The notes beneath the pieces are model-generated. The model searched no databases. It was not told the DNA's origin and worked only from the letters and a program-made list of their open reading frames with translations. The position numbers and the translations under genes were made by a program. This document shows positions 52,554-61,758 of a DNA stretch of 64,000 nucleotides, piece by piece; the stretch's first letter is position 1, and every line of letters starts with the position of its first letter. Source of the stretch: Caenibius sp. WL (GTDB lineage: Bacteria; Pseudomonadota; Alphaproteobacteria; Sphingomonadales; Sphingomonadaceae); contig NZ_CP081844.1 in assembly GCF_019803445.1 (NCBI RefSeq), positions 1,066,501-1,130,500 on the forward strand, in the 5' to 3' direction.

Positions 52554-54269
52554 ATGACGATGTCGGTTGCGGCAAAAGCGCGAGAACTTGGGCTCCAGAT
52601 CGAAGATCCGCTGGTGATTGCCGATCCCGATAGCCATGCCTGGGACGAAACGGCCGATCTGGTCGTCGTCGGGCTGGGTGGGGCAGGTGTCGCGGCGGCG
52701 CTGGAAGCGGTGGAGCGTGGCGTCAGTGTGATCGCTGTGGATCGCTATGAAGGTGGCGGATCGACCGCGGCCAATGGCGGTGTGTTCTATGCCGGGGGCG
52801 GCACCGTGATCCAGAAGGAGGCGGGGGAGGAAGACACGCCCGAGGAGATGTACAAGTATCTCAAGATCGAAGCGGGCGATGTCGTTTCCGATGCCACCTT
52901 GCGCAAATTCGTGGCGGAAAGCGTGCCGACGATCGACTGGATTCTGGAGCACGGCGGCAAGTTGCAGGGCAGCGTGTGGAAAGAGAAAGCCTCTTATCCG
53001 CCGCTCGACAAGTTCCTCTACCATCCGGACAACACGCTGGTATCGAGCTATCGCAAGCGGGCGAAACCTGCCGCGCGCGGCCACCGTGCATTCGTGCGCA
53101 ACGGCAAGAAGGCGTGGGGATTGGGCGCGGCGATTTACGATCCGCTGCGTGATTCCGCGTTGAAGCAGGGCCTTGTGTTCCATCGCCATTCGGAAGCGCG
53201 GCAACTGGCGGTGGACAGCACCGGCCGGGTGGTCGGGGTCAAGATCCTCTCGATCCCCAAGGACAGCGCCGATGCACGCAAGTTCAGCCAGTATATCGCG
53301 CGGGCGGACAAGTTCCTCGCCATGCTGCCGCCTGCCTTACCGTTCGCGGCGATCACCATCGGCATCGGCAATCACTACTTGAAAAAAGCCATGGCGATCG
53401 AAGCACATGGACGGGAAACCCGCTGGATTCGCGCCCGCGAAGGGGTGTTGCTCAGCACCGGCGGCTTCATCATGAATCCGAAAATGGTGGAAGAGCATGC
53501 ACCCGATTATGCCAAGGGCATGCCCAACGGCACGCTGGGCGATCAGGGTGCGGGCATTTATCTCGGCAAGTCGGTGGGCGGGCAGACCGCATTGATGGGC
53601 AAGATCAGCGCATGGCGCTTCATCAACCCGCCCAAGGCATGGGCCAATGCCATTGTCGTCAATCGCAGGGGCGAACGCTTCATCGATGAAACCGTCTACG
53701 GCGCCACGCTGGGCGAACATATCGGCGATCATCAGGGCGGTGTCGCCTACGTGGTTTACGATGCGGCAGCGCGCAAGGCGGCTTTCAAACAGGCGATGGA
53801 CCCGGTGCTGGTGCCGTTCCAGCGAGATGTGACGCTACTCAACCTGATTTTCAATTATCAGAAGGCGCCCACTGTCGAAGCGCTGGCGCAAAAGCTCGGT
53901 TTCGATGCCGCGACGTTGAAAGCAACCATCGACACTTACAACCGCGCGGCGCGCGGGGGAGTGGACGATCCGTTCGAGAAAGACCCGGCGGATATGAAAC
54001 CGCTGGAGCAGGGGCCATTCTACGCCATGGACATTTCGGTGGCGAGCAAGTTCCTGCCGCTGCCGGTCATTTCCTTCGGCGGTCTGCGGATCGAGGAGGA
54101 AAGCGGGCTGGTGCTCAACCGCGAAGGCAAACCGATCCCGGGGCTCTACGCAGCCGGGCGCACGGCGGTGGGGATCGCTTCGCAGACCTATGTCAGCGGG
54201 CTGTCCTATGCCGATTGCGTCTATTCCGGCCGCCGTGCGGCGCGCCATGTCGCCAAGGCGAACCTCTGA
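52554..54269 (+). CDS. FAD-dependent 3-ketosteroid-dehydrogenase-like flavoprotein
   Basis: A 571-residue flavoprotein of the KstD/fumarate-reductase family. I chose the ATG at 52554 (MTMSVAAKARELG) with AGGAG 4 nt upstream. FAD binding: VVVGLGGAGVAAALEAVERG, GGGSTAANGG and the C-terminal PGLYAAGRTAVGIASQTYVS. The closing segment differs from classic KstD1 (which has a TYPGAG-type loop), so it could introduce a delta-1 or delta-4 double bond in a 3-ketosteroid or act on a related ring ketone. It supports steroid nucleus degradation in this locus. Confidence 0.85.
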   Translation: MTMSVAAKARELGLQIEDPLVIADPDSHAWDETADLVVVGLGGAGVAAALEAVERGVSVIAVDRYEGGGSTAANGGVFYAGGGTVIQKEAGEEDTPEEMYKYLKIEAGDVVSDATLRKFVAESVPTIDWILEHGGKLQGSVWKEKASYPPLDKFLYHPDNTLVSSYRKRAKPAARGHRAFVRNGKKAWGLGAAIYDPLRDSALKQGLVFHRHSEARQLAVDSTGRVVGVKILSIPKDSADARKFSQYIARADKFLAMLPPALPFAAITIGIGNHYLKKAMAIEAHGRETRWIRAREGVLLSTGGFIMNPKMVEEHAPDYAKGMPNGTLGDQGAGIYLGKSVGGQTALMGKISAWRFINPPKAWANAIVVNRRGERFIDETVYGATLGEHIGDHQGGVAYVVYDAAARKAAFKQAMDPVLVPFQRDVTLLNLIFNYQKAPTVEALAQKLGFDAATLKATIDTYNRAARGGVDDPFEKDPADMKPLEQGPFYAMDISVASKFLPLPVISFGGLRIEEESGLVLNREGKPIPGLYAAGRTAVGIASQTYVSGLSYADCVYSGRRAARHVAKANL

Positions 54270-54282
54270 GAGACGAGCAGGC

Positions 54283-54309
54283 GGGGCCGATGCTGTTTGC
54301 ACCGGCCCC
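54283..54309. terminator. GC-rich hairpin between convergent genes
   Basis: GGGGCCG (54283-54289) pairs with CGGCCCC (54303-54309), extended by TGC/GCA around a TGTTT loop. It separates the flavoprotein gene and the minus-strand SDR. No T-run. Confidence 0.65.
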
Positions 54310-54326
54310 CTTGCTGCGCATAAGCG

Positions 54327-55085
54327 TCAACCGGCGGCGAGCCCACCGTCGACGATCAGCCCGTGGCCGACCATGTAGCTGGCCGATCCCGCGACCCACA
54401 GGATCGTTTCGGCGATCTCCTCCGGGGTGGCGATGCGGCCGATAGGATGGTTTTGCGCTACCAGTTCTTCGGCGTTGTCAGCCGGGATCGAACCGATATT
54501 GTCATCCAGGATGGCGGTCCGCACGGCGCCCGGGCAGACCGCATTGATGCGGATGCCTTCGCCTGCATATTGCAGCGCTGCCGAACGGGTTAGCCCCAGG
54601 ACGGCGTGCTTGCTGGCGGAATAGGACGGCTTGTTGGGTACGCCCGCAAACGAGGCAAACGAGCCGACATTGACGATAGAGCCGCCCTTGCCCTGCATCT
54701 GCGCGATTTCTTCCTTCAGGCAGAGGAACACGCCGCGCACGTTGATGCCCATGATCCGGTCGAACTTGTCGAGCGACCAATCGGCGACTGGCGTGAATTC
54801 GGGATCGATCCCGGCGTTGTTCACCGCATAGTTGAGCTCACCGTAAGTGGAAACGGCATGGCGCACCATTGCGGCGACCTGTTCGGGCACCGATACGTCG
54901 CAGGCAACGAAACTGGCGGTTCCGCCCGCCGCCGCGATCTGGTCAACCGTTTCCTGCCCGGCATCGGCCTGATAGTCGGCCACCACCACTTTGGCCCCCT
55001 GCGCGGCAAACAGCTTTGCGGTGGCGCGCCCGATCCCGCCGCCCGCGCCTGTCACGATCGCGACTTTGCCTTCGAATTTGCTCAT
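54327..55085 (-). CDS. Short-chain dehydrogenase/reductase
   Basis: A 252-residue classical SDR. I chose the ATG at 55085 (MSKFEGKVAIVTGAGGGIG), the usual family start; an ATG 8 codons upstream is possible. TGAGGGIG, DVSVPEQV, NNAGIDPE, the Ser in VNVGSFAS and Tyr-Lys in SYSASKHAV are intact, as is the IDGGLAAG end (VDGG). This type includes hydroxysteroid dehydrogenases; position here suggests a steroid or CoA-intermediate substrate. It is divergent from the hydrolase gene that heads the side-chain operon. Confidence 0.88.
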   Translation of the reverse strand: MSKFEGKVAIVTGAGGGIGRATAKLFAAQGAKVVVADYQADAGQETVDQIAAAGGTASFVACDVSVPEQVAAMVRHAVSTYGELNYAVNNAGIDPEFTPVADWSLDKFDRIMGINVRGVFLCLKEEIAQMQGKGGSIVNVGSFASFAGVPNKPSYSASKHAVLGLTRSAALQYAGEGIRINAVCPGAVRTAILDDNIGSIPADNAEELVAQNHPIGRIATPEEIAETILWVAGSASYMVGHGLIVDGGLAAG

Positions 55086-55333
55086 CTTTGTGTGGTCCTC
55101 TCCATGCATGCATCTGGCCCGCGCCCCGCAGGAAGCTTGCCCGTGCCCTGCAAAGTGGCAGGCGGGCCGCGACGCGGCAAGCGCTGTTGCATGATGTTAT
55201 CGATCAGGCCAAGATTGCGGCGATGGCCGGAAGGTGGCTGCATAGGGCCGGCGCGGCTTGTTGCCCCAGATGCGGTGACATAGTCTGCTCTCCAAGAAGA
55301 TGGCGATAAGGCTATCGCATAACGGGCAGAGAG
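55086..55333. promoter_or_regulatory. Divergent promoter region of SDR and side-chain operon
   Basis: About 248 bp without a gene. It should carry the promoter of the long plus-strand operon that begins at 55334. No operator recognised. Confidence 0.4.
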
Positions 55334-56215
55334 ATGCGGGTCGAAACTATCACCTTTCCCGTTGCGCCGGGTGTCTCGCTTCAGGCGGATCGCTATGGCG
55401 CGCCCGATGGTGCGCCGGTGATCCTGCTTCATGGCGGCGGGCAAACGCGCTGGTCGTGGAAAGGCACCGCGCAGGCGCTGGCCGATGCCGGTGGGAAGGG
55501 CGGGTTCGCCGTCCATGCCGTGGACATGCGCGGCCATGGACAGAGCAGTTGGTGCCCGGATGGCCAGTATGGGCTGGGCCACTTCGCGCAGGACGTGCGG
55601 GTCCTCGCCGGGATGATGCCCGCGCCGCCGGTAATCGTCGGGGCGTCGCTTGGGGGATTGTCCGCTTTGCTGGCCTGCGGGGAAGATCCGCAGGCGCCGT
55701 GCGCGGGGTTGGTGCTGGTCGATATCGCGCCGCGCATGGAACAGCGCGGCACCAGTCGCGTGGGCGCTTTCATGCGCGATACGCTGGACGGGTTCGATAC
55801 GCTGGAAGAAGCTGCCGCTGCTGTGGCGGATTATGCCCGAAATGGGCGCCGCGATACCCGGCCCGAAGGCCTGCTCAAGAATTTGCGGCAGGATGCCGAT
55901 GGCCGGTATCGTTGGCACTGGGACCCGGCGTTCATGGCGGCGGGCAAATCGGGCTGGGACCCGGATGTGGTGGAACGGCGGCTGATGGCTGCCGCCGCTC
56001 GAATCACTGCGCCGATGCTGATCGTGCGCGGCGGCGAAAGCGATGTGCTGAGCCGGGAAACGATGGATCATCTCAAGCAAGCCCTGCCGCATATCGCGCA
56101 GGCCGAAATAGCGGGAGCACGCCACATGATTGCGGGTGATGACAACGCGCGGTTCAACGCCGCGATTCTGCCGTTCTTGCAGGCTCATGCAGCGGCGCAG
56201 GGAGGGGCTGCATGA
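55334..56215 (+). CDS. Alpha/beta hydrolase
   Basis: A 293-residue esterase or thioesterase-like hydrolase. Oxyanion-hole motif LLHGGGQTRWSW, DMRGHGQS, nucleophile Ser105 in VGASLGG, and a late His in GARHMIAGDD. No signal peptide, so cytoplasmic. Its stop overlaps the CoA-ligase ATG by 4 bp, making it the first gene of the side-chain operon. It could hydrolyse a steroid ester, lactone or CoA thioester; sequence alone does not decide. Confidence 0.87.
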   Translation: MRVETITFPVAPGVSLQADRYGAPDGAPVILLHGGGQTRWSWKGTAQALADAGGKGGFAVHAVDMRGHGQSSWCPDGQYGLGHFAQDVRVLAGMMPAPPVIVGASLGGLSALLACGEDPQAPCAGLVLVDIAPRMEQRGTSRVGAFMRDTLDGFDTLEEAAAAVADYARNGRRDTRPEGLLKNLRQDADGRYRWHWDPAFMAAGKSGWDPDVVERRLMAAAARITAPMLIVRGGESDVLSRETMDHLKQALPHIAQAEIAGARHMIAGDDNARFNAAILPFLQAHAAAQGGAA

Positions 56216-58029
56216 ATCGGCAATCCACCCGCCCCACGCGTGAAGAAACCATGGCCCGCTTCATGAAGGGGGCCAGCCGGGTGATGGGGTTCACCCGGGA
56301 TATGCCCTATGTGGTGGCCGATCGGCTGGAAGAACGGGCGCAAGACAGCGCGGATGTGCCGTTCATCCTGTTCGAGGAGCAGCGGATCACTTTTGCCGAA
56401 GCGAACCGGCGCGCGAACAGGATCGCCAATGCCGCGCTGGCACAGGGGTTGCAGCGGGGGGATGTCGTCGCCCTGCTGATGAACAACCGCCCCGAATATG
56501 TGCTGACCTGGCTGGGGTTGTCCAAAGCGGGGATCGTCACTGCGCTGCTCAACACCAGTGCGACGGGCGCGGTGCTGCGCCATGCGTTGACGCAGGTCGG
56601 CGCGAAGGCGCTGGTCATCGATGCGGATCTGCTCGGCGCGCTCGATACGCTGGATGGGCCGGTGGGCATGCCGGTGTTCGTCGATGCCGAAGTGGGACAG
56701 GATTACACACCGGACGCGAGATCGCAGGATTTCGCCGCGCTGATTGCCGCAGCTTCGGATGAAGCCCCACCCGCCGAATGCCGCGCGGGGCTGAAAGCGG
56801 AAGATACGCTTTACCTGATTTTCACTTCGGGCACGACCGGCCTGCCCAAGGCCGCGAAGATGAGCCACCTGCGCTTCCTCAACGCGGGAGAGATGATGGG
56901 CGGGCTGATGGAGTTCGACAAGGACAGCGTGTTCTACTGCGTCCTGCCGCTCTATCACGGCGCGGGCGGGATGGTGGTCCCATCCGCCTGCCTTGCTTTC
57001 GGCGTGCCTTTCGTCCTGCGGCGGAAGTTCAGCCGCTCCGGCTTCTGGCCCGATGTGCGCCGGCATAAAGTGACAGCCGCCTACTACATCGGGGAAATCG
57101 TTCGCTACCTCATGGCCAGCCCGCCGCGGCCGGATGACCGCGATCACACATTGCGGAATGTGGCGGGTGCGGGGCTCAAGCCCGATATCTGGCATGCTTT
57201 CGTCGATCGCTTCGGCATAGAGCGGGTGTTCGAAGGGCTGGGCTCGACCGAAGCCAATTACGGCATCACCAATGTCGACAATGTCGTGGGCGCGGTGGGA
57301 CGCATTCCCTATCCCGAATACACCAACATCAAAGTGCTGCGCTGGGACGTCGAAAACGGCGAATATGTGCGCGATGCGGATGGCCGCCCGGTCGAGGCGG
57401 GCCCGGACGAAGTCGGCGAACTGGTGGCCGAAGTCCGCCACGGCAACGATGGGGTGGGATTCTTCGAAGGCTACACTTCGAAGGAGGCCACCGATGCAAA
57501 GCTGCTGCGCGGGCTGTACAAGCCGGACGATGCATGGGTGAAATCGGGCGATCTCATCCGCGTCGATGCCGATGGCTATGTCTATTTCGTCGACCGTGTG
57601 GGCGACACGTTCCGCTGGAAAAGCGAGAACGTCTCCACGCAGGAAGTCGAAACCGTGCTGGCGGCCTTTCCCGGGCTGGACATGGTCAACGTCTATGGCG
57701 TGCGCGTGCCGCATACCGAAGGGCGGGCGGGGATGGCCAGCCTGACATTCCAGCAAGGACACAGCTTCGATCCCGCTGCATTCTACGCTTTCGCGGAAGA
57801 ACGCCTGGCATCTTATGCCGTGCCGGTCTTCGTGCGGCTGTCGCAGGCGGCGGACATGACCACCACGTACAAGCTGCGCAAAGGGGCGGTGCAGCGGCAG
57901 GGATACGATCCGGCGCTGACGGGGGAACCGGTCTTCGTGGCCGATCCGGCGGCCCGGACATATGTGCCGGTCACGCCCGAGACGCTGGGGCGGCTGGGGA
58001 TCGCCCCGTTCGAGAAAGAGGAAATCTGA
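56212..58029 (+). CDS. FATP/ACSVL-family acyl-CoA (steroid-CoA) ligase
   Basis: A 605-residue AMP-forming ligase. The P-loop FTSGTTGLPKAAKMSH, the GLGSTEANYG motif, and WVKSGDLIRVDADGYVYFVD are the adenylation signatures. Segments such as YYIGEIVRYLMASPP and GAGLKPDIWHAF place it in the fatty-acid-transport-protein/very-long-chain group, which includes mammalian bile-acid-CoA ligase and mycobacterial FadD6/17/19-like enzymes. It should activate the carboxylated steroid side chain before beta-oxidation. It begins in the hydrolase stop and is followed after 3 bp by an acyl-CoA dehydrogenase. Confidence 0.9.
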   Translation: MNRQSTRPTREETMARFMKGASRVMGFTRDMPYVVADRLEERAQDSADVPFILFEEQRITFAEANRRANRIANAALAQGLQRGDVVALLMNNRPEYVLTWLGLSKAGIVTALLNTSATGAVLRHALTQVGAKALVIDADLLGALDTLDGPVGMPVFVDAEVGQDYTPDARSQDFAALIAAASDEAPPAECRAGLKAEDTLYLIFTSGTTGLPKAAKMSHLRFLNAGEMMGGLMEFDKDSVFYCVLPLYHGAGGMVVPSACLAFGVPFVLRRKFSRSGFWPDVRRHKVTAAYYIGEIVRYLMASPPRPDDRDHTLRNVAGAGLKPDIWHAFVDRFGIERVFEGLGSTEANYGITNVDNVVGAVGRIPYPEYTNIKVLRWDVENGEYVRDADGRPVEAGPDEVGELVAEVRHGNDGVGFFEGYTSKEATDAKLLRGLYKPDDAWVKSGDLIRVDADGYVYFVDRVGDTFRWKSENVSTQEVETVLAAFPGLDMVNVYGVRVPHTEGRAGMASLTFQQGHSFDPAAFYAFAEERLASYAVPVFVRLSQAADMTTTYKLRKGAVQRQGYDPALTGEPVFVADPAARTYVPVTPETLGRLGIAPFEKEEI

Positions 58030-58032
58030 ACC

Positions 58033-59211
58033 ATGCGGGTCGATTATACCCCCGAACAGCGCGCGATCCGGGCGGAATTTCGCGCATATCTGGATCGGCT
58101 CGTCACCGACGAAGTGCGCGCCGAAACATTGGGCGCCGAGGGCGGGCCGCTCTATCGCGAAACCATCCGCCAGATGGGCCGCGACGGTTGGCTGACGCCC
58201 GGCTGGCCGGTGGAATACGGTGGGCGCGGGCTCGATCCCCGGACGCAGAAGATTCTGCTGGAAGAGCTGGTGCTGGCCGCCGCGCCTTATCCCTTCGTTA
58301 CGGTCAACACCGTGGGCCCGGCGCTGATGCGGATGGGCACCGATAAGCAGAAGGAAATGATCCTGCCGCGCATCGCCAGCGGCGATCTGATTTTCGCCAT
58401 CGGCTATTCCGAACCGGGCGCGGGAACGGATCTCGCCGCGCTCAAGACGCGGGCGGTGCGTGAAGGCGATCATTACCGGGTGAACGGGCAAAAGATCTTC
58501 ACCAGCGGGGCGGAAGGGGCGGACTATGTCTTCCTCGCCACCCGCACCGATCCCGACGCGCCGCCGCACAAGGGCATAACGATTTTGATGGTCGATGCGC
58601 GCGATCCGGGTTTTTCGTTCTCCCCTATAGTCACGGTCGGCGGCATTCGCACCAATGTCAGCTACTATCAGGATGTGATGGTGCCCGCCGATATGGTGAT
58701 CGGGCAGGAAAACGGCGGCTGGCGGCTGATCGCCGAACAGCTCAACCATGAACGGATCGGGCTGGCGGCATTGAGCTATGCCGGGCACGGCCATTTCGAC
58801 CGGGTGGTGGAATGGGCGAAAGCGACGCCGGTGGGCCGCACGGACCGGATGGTGATCGATCTGCCATGGGTGCAGATGGCGCTGGCCGAGGCTTATGCCC
58901 TGCTGGTGGCGAGCGAGACGATGGGCAACCGTGTCGGCTGGGAAGTGGCCGAAGGATCGACCCGGCCGGATCTCGCGGGTGCGGTGAAAGTGTTCGGTAC
59001 CGAGGGGATGATCAAGGTCATGCGGCTGTTGCTCGATGTGCTGGGCGCAGCGGGGCTGGTGCAGGCCGGATCGCCGGGTGCGGTGCTTTCCGGGCGGATC
59101 GAGCGCGAATACCGCGCATGCCAGATCAATACGTTCGGCGGCGGCGCGGTCGAAGTGCTGCGGGATATGGTGGCGCAGATGGGGCTCGGCATGCCCCGTG
59201 CGCCGCGCTGA
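58033..59211 (+). CDS. Acyl-CoA dehydrogenase, ChsE2/FadE29-like subunit
   Basis: A 392-residue flavoprotein subunit. It matches, by recall, mycobacterial FadE29 (ChsE2) along its length: LTPEQR-type start, IRQMGRDGWLTPGWPVEYGG, FAIGYSEPGAGTDLAALKT, VNGQKIFTSGAEGADYVF, and the same end pattern (TFGGGAVEVLRDMVAQ, then PRAPR). In Mycobacterium, ChsE1-ChsE2 form an alpha2beta2 enzyme that oxidises the 3-carbon (propanoyl) steroid side-chain CoA ester. The partner subunit lies two genes downstream. Confidence 0.9.
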   Translation: MRVDYTPEQRAIRAEFRAYLDRLVTDEVRAETLGAEGGPLYRETIRQMGRDGWLTPGWPVEYGGRGLDPRTQKILLEELVLAAAPYPFVTVNTVGPALMRMGTDKQKEMILPRIASGDLIFAIGYSEPGAGTDLAALKTRAVREGDHYRVNGQKIFTSGAEGADYVFLATRTDPDAPPHKGITILMVDARDPGFSFSPIVTVGGIRTNVSYYQDVMVPADMVIGQENGGWRLIAEQLNHERIGLAALSYAGHGHFDRVVEWAKATPVGRTDRMVIDLPWVQMALAEAYALLVASETMGNRVGWEVAEGSTRPDLAGAVKVFGTEGMIKVMRLLLDVLGAAGLVQAGSPGAVLSGRIEREYRACQINTFGGGAVEVLRDMVAQMGLGMPRAPR

Positions 59212-59227
59212 GGAAAAGGTGGTCCAG

Positions 59228-60187
59228 ATGAATGATGTGAGCGATCTCTATACGCAGGCGCGGACATGGGTCGGCAAGCAGGCGACCCGCCCGACCACGG
59301 CGCGCGATCCGGTGAATGTGCCGATGGTGCGCCGCTGGTGCGAAGCGATGGGCGAAACCAATCCGATCTTCGTCGATGCCGATGCGGCGCGGGCCGAAGG
59401 GTTCGCTGCACCCGTCAGCCCCCCTGCGATGATGGAAGTGTGGACCATGGCTCAATACCGCCCCGGCGGGCGGCTGAAGGACGATTCGATCCCCGTTCTC
59501 GAACTGTTCGATAACGCGGGTTACACCGGCGTCGTCGCCACCAATATCGAACAGGAATACGATCGTTATCTGGTCGAAGGTGATACGGTGTCCTTCACCG
59601 CAGTGGTCGATGATGTGTCGGAAGAGAAGCGCACCGGCCTCGGCATCGGGCACTTCGTCACCATCCGCTATGAATTCACCGATCAGAACGGCGAACCGGT
59701 GGGGCGGATGCTGTTCCGCGTGCTCAAGTTCAAGCCCAATCTGGCCCAAGCTCCGGCTCCGGCAGTGGCGGACGACGCGGCCAAACCGGCCTTCCCGCAC
59801 CCCCGCCCGGCGATCACGCATGACAACGCTTTCTACTGGGAAGGCATCGCCCGGCGCGAATTGCTGATCCAGAAGTGTAGCGGCTGCGGCGAATTGCGCC
59901 ACCCGCCGGGGCCCGCTTGCCCGCATTGCCATTCGCTCGAATGGGATACGGTGAAGGCATCGGGCAAGGCCACGCTCTACAGCCACGTGGTGATGCACCA
60001 GCCGCGCCTGCCTACGTTCGATTATCCGCTGCCCGTGCTGCTGGTGGAGCTGGAGGAAGGCGTGCGCATGGTCGCCAACGGTATCGATCTGCCGGCGGAC
60101 AAGCTGGCAATCGGTATGAAGCTGGACCTCGATTTCATCGAGATCGAGCCGGGCTATCTGTTGCCCGCGTTTCGGCCCTCGCGCTGA
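59228..60187 (+). CDS. MaoC-N / DUF35 fusion, ChsH2-like hydratase subunit
   Basis: A 319-residue two-domain protein, close to the 311 of M. tuberculosis ChsH2 as I recall it. Residues 1-170 are a MaoC hot-dog domain (GETNPIFVDADAARAEGFAA). Residues about 185-315 are a DUF35 domain with a zinc ribbon (CSGCGELRHPPGPACPHCH) and an OB fold (LYSHVVMHQPRLPTFDYPLP). In the mycobacterial system ChsH1-ChsH2 hydrate the unsaturated side chain, and the DUF35 domain docks the Ltp2 aldolase. I chose the ATG at 59228; the longer frame is a shadow of the upstream gene. Confidence 0.9.
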   Translation: MNDVSDLYTQARTWVGKQATRPTTARDPVNVPMVRRWCEAMGETNPIFVDADAARAEGFAAPVSPPAMMEVWTMAQYRPGGRLKDDSIPVLELFDNAGYTGVVATNIEQEYDRYLVEGDTVSFTAVVDDVSEEKRTGLGIGHFVTIRYEFTDQNGEPVGRMLFRVLKFKPNLAQAPAPAVADDAAKPAFPHPRPAITHDNAFYWEGIARRELLIQKCSGCGELRHPPGPACPHCHSLEWDTVKASGKATLYSHVVMHQPRLPTFDYPLPVLLVELEEGVRMVANGIDLPADKLAIGMKLDLDFIEIEPGYLLPAFRPSR

Positions 60188-60197
60188 GGAGGGTGGC

Positions 60198-61352
60198 ATG
60201 GAATTCGCACTCGATAGCGATCAGAACGCGATTGTCGAACTGGCGCGCACCATTTTTGCCGATCACTGCGATGACGAGCAATTGCGCAAATTCGCTGCCT
60301 CGGGCCAGCCCTATGATGCTGAGCTATGGCGCGTGTTGGCCGAAGCGGGGCTGACGGGCGTTGGCCTCGATGAAAGCGTCGGCGGCACCGGCTTCGGCGT
60401 GATCGAAACCGCGTTCCTGCTCGAACAGGCAGGCGCTGCGCTGGCTCCGGTTCCGCTGCGCGACACGCTGATTGCGGCGCAGACTCTGGCCACGGCGGGG
60501 CCAGCGCATGATGGGCTGGTTGCCGAAGCAGCGACAGGCAAGGCCATCCTGACGAGCGCCTGCGAAGAAATCGGTGCGGCATGGGACAGCCCGGCCCTGC
60601 TGGCCCGGCGCGACGGCAACGGCTGGCGCCTCACCGGCAGCAAGACCGCCGTGCCCTGGGGCATGGAGGCATCCGCGATTCTCGTATCCGCCGGCATCGA
60701 TGGTGCGGATGAGTCGGGCCTGTTCCTGCTGCCTGCCGATACGGCTGGCTTGCGGCGCGAAGCGCAGCACGGCACCGATCTGACGCCGCTGGCTCTGCTC
60801 GATCTTCAGGACGTTCACCTGCCCGGCGACGCCTTGCTCGATGCGGGGCAAGGCCATGGCGATCTGCTGCGCTGGCATCTGGGGCGCATGCGCGTGGCGC
60901 TGTGTGCCAGCCAGCTCGGCATCGCCAGCGAAGCGCTCAAACGCACGGCGGGTTATACGGCGGAACGGGTCCAGTTCGGGCGTCCGATCGGTTCGATGCA
61001 GGCGGTGCAGCAACGCGCGGCCGATGGTTACATCGATGTGGAAGCCATGCGCTCGACCACGTGGCGGGCCGCCTGGCTGATGGATCAGGGGCTGTGCGAC
61101 GATGCCGATATCGCTGCCGCAAAGTATTGGGCGGCGATCGGCGGACACCGGGTCACGCACAGTGCCCAGCATCTGCACGGCGGCATGGGCGCGGACATCA
61201 CTTATCCGATCCATCGCTTTTTCCTGGCCGCGAAAGCGGTCGAATCCGCGCTTGGCGGCGCGCAGCCGATGCTGGCCGCGCTGGGTGCGCATATCGCGGC
61301 AGGCAAGGCGCGTCCGCTGTCTGCCATTGGTGGAGGTTTCGATGCAGTTTGA
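60198..61352 (+). CDS. Acyl-CoA dehydrogenase, ChsE1/FadE28-like subunit
   Basis: A 384-residue partner of the upstream subunit. FadE28-like features: YTAERVQFGRPIGSMQAVQQ, RAADGYIDVEAMRSTTWRAA, LHGGMGADITYPIHRFFLAA and a terminal SALGGA segment. A strong GAGGAGG ribosome binding site lies before the ATG. It should form the heteromeric dehydrogenase with the FadE29-like protein. Its end overlaps the next gene by 11 bp. Confidence 0.9.
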   Translation: MEFALDSDQNAIVELARTIFADHCDDEQLRKFAASGQPYDAELWRVLAEAGLTGVGLDESVGGTGFGVIETAFLLEQAGAALAPVPLRDTLIAAQTLATAGPAHDGLVAEAATGKAILTSACEEIGAAWDSPALLARRDGNGWRLTGSKTAVPWGMEASAILVSAGIDGADESGLFLLPADTAGLRREAQHGTDLTPLALLDLQDVHLPGDALLDAGQGHGDLLRWHLGRMRVALCASQLGIASEALKRTAGYTAERVQFGRPIGSMQAVQQRAADGYIDVEAMRSTTWRAAWLMDQGLCDDADIAAAKYWAAIGGHRVTHSAQHLHGGMGADITYPIHRFFLAAKAVESALGGAQPMLAALGAHIAAGKARPLSAIGGGFDAV

Positions 61353-61758
61353 AGATATCAAGGAAGGCGCGGCGCTGCCGGAACTGGAATTCCCCGTCAC
61401 CGCTTCGGCGATCGTCGCGGGGGCGCTGGCCACCAACGACTATGAAAACGTCCATCATGACAAGGCTGCGGCGCAAGCCACCGGCGTGCCGGACATTTTC
61501 ATGAACATCCTGACCACCAATGGCCTGGTGCAACGTTATGTCGGGGCATGGGCCGGGCAGAGCGCCCGCGTGCGCAGTATCAAGATCAAGCTCGGCGCCC
61601 CCAATTTTGCAGGCGATGTGATGCGGATCAACGGTTCGGTCGCGCATGTCGATCCGGCCACGCGCGAAGTCGCGGTTGCGGTATCGGGCCGTAACGCCAT
61701 CGGCGAGCATGTCGGCGCGACAGTCACCCTCCATTTTCCTGAAAGGAACGCGGCATGA
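61342..61758 (+). CDS. MaoC-like hydratase, ChsH1-like subunit
   Basis: A 138-residue single hot-dog domain. The hydratase motif NDYENVHHDKAAAQ supplies the Asp/His pair of the family, so this is the likely catalytic subunit that pairs with the ChsH2-like protein. I chose the ATG at 61342 (MQFEDIKEGAAL) inside the end of the previous gene. It overlaps the aldolase gene by 4 bp. Confidence 0.9.
   Translation: MQFEDIKEGAALPELEFPVTASAIVAGALATNDYENVHHDKAAAQATGVPDIFMNILTTNGLVQRYVGAWAGQSARVRSIKIKLGAPNFAGDVMRINGSVAHVDPATREVAVAVSGRNAIGEHVGATVTLHFPERNAA

Noticed and set aside
56185-58794. 869-codon open frame on the minus strand
   Set aside because: It lies wholly across the CoA-ligase and dehydrogenase genes, which have clear domains and overlapping starts. 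The frame is Arg/His-rich with no motif, as expected of an antisense shadow in GC-rich DNA.
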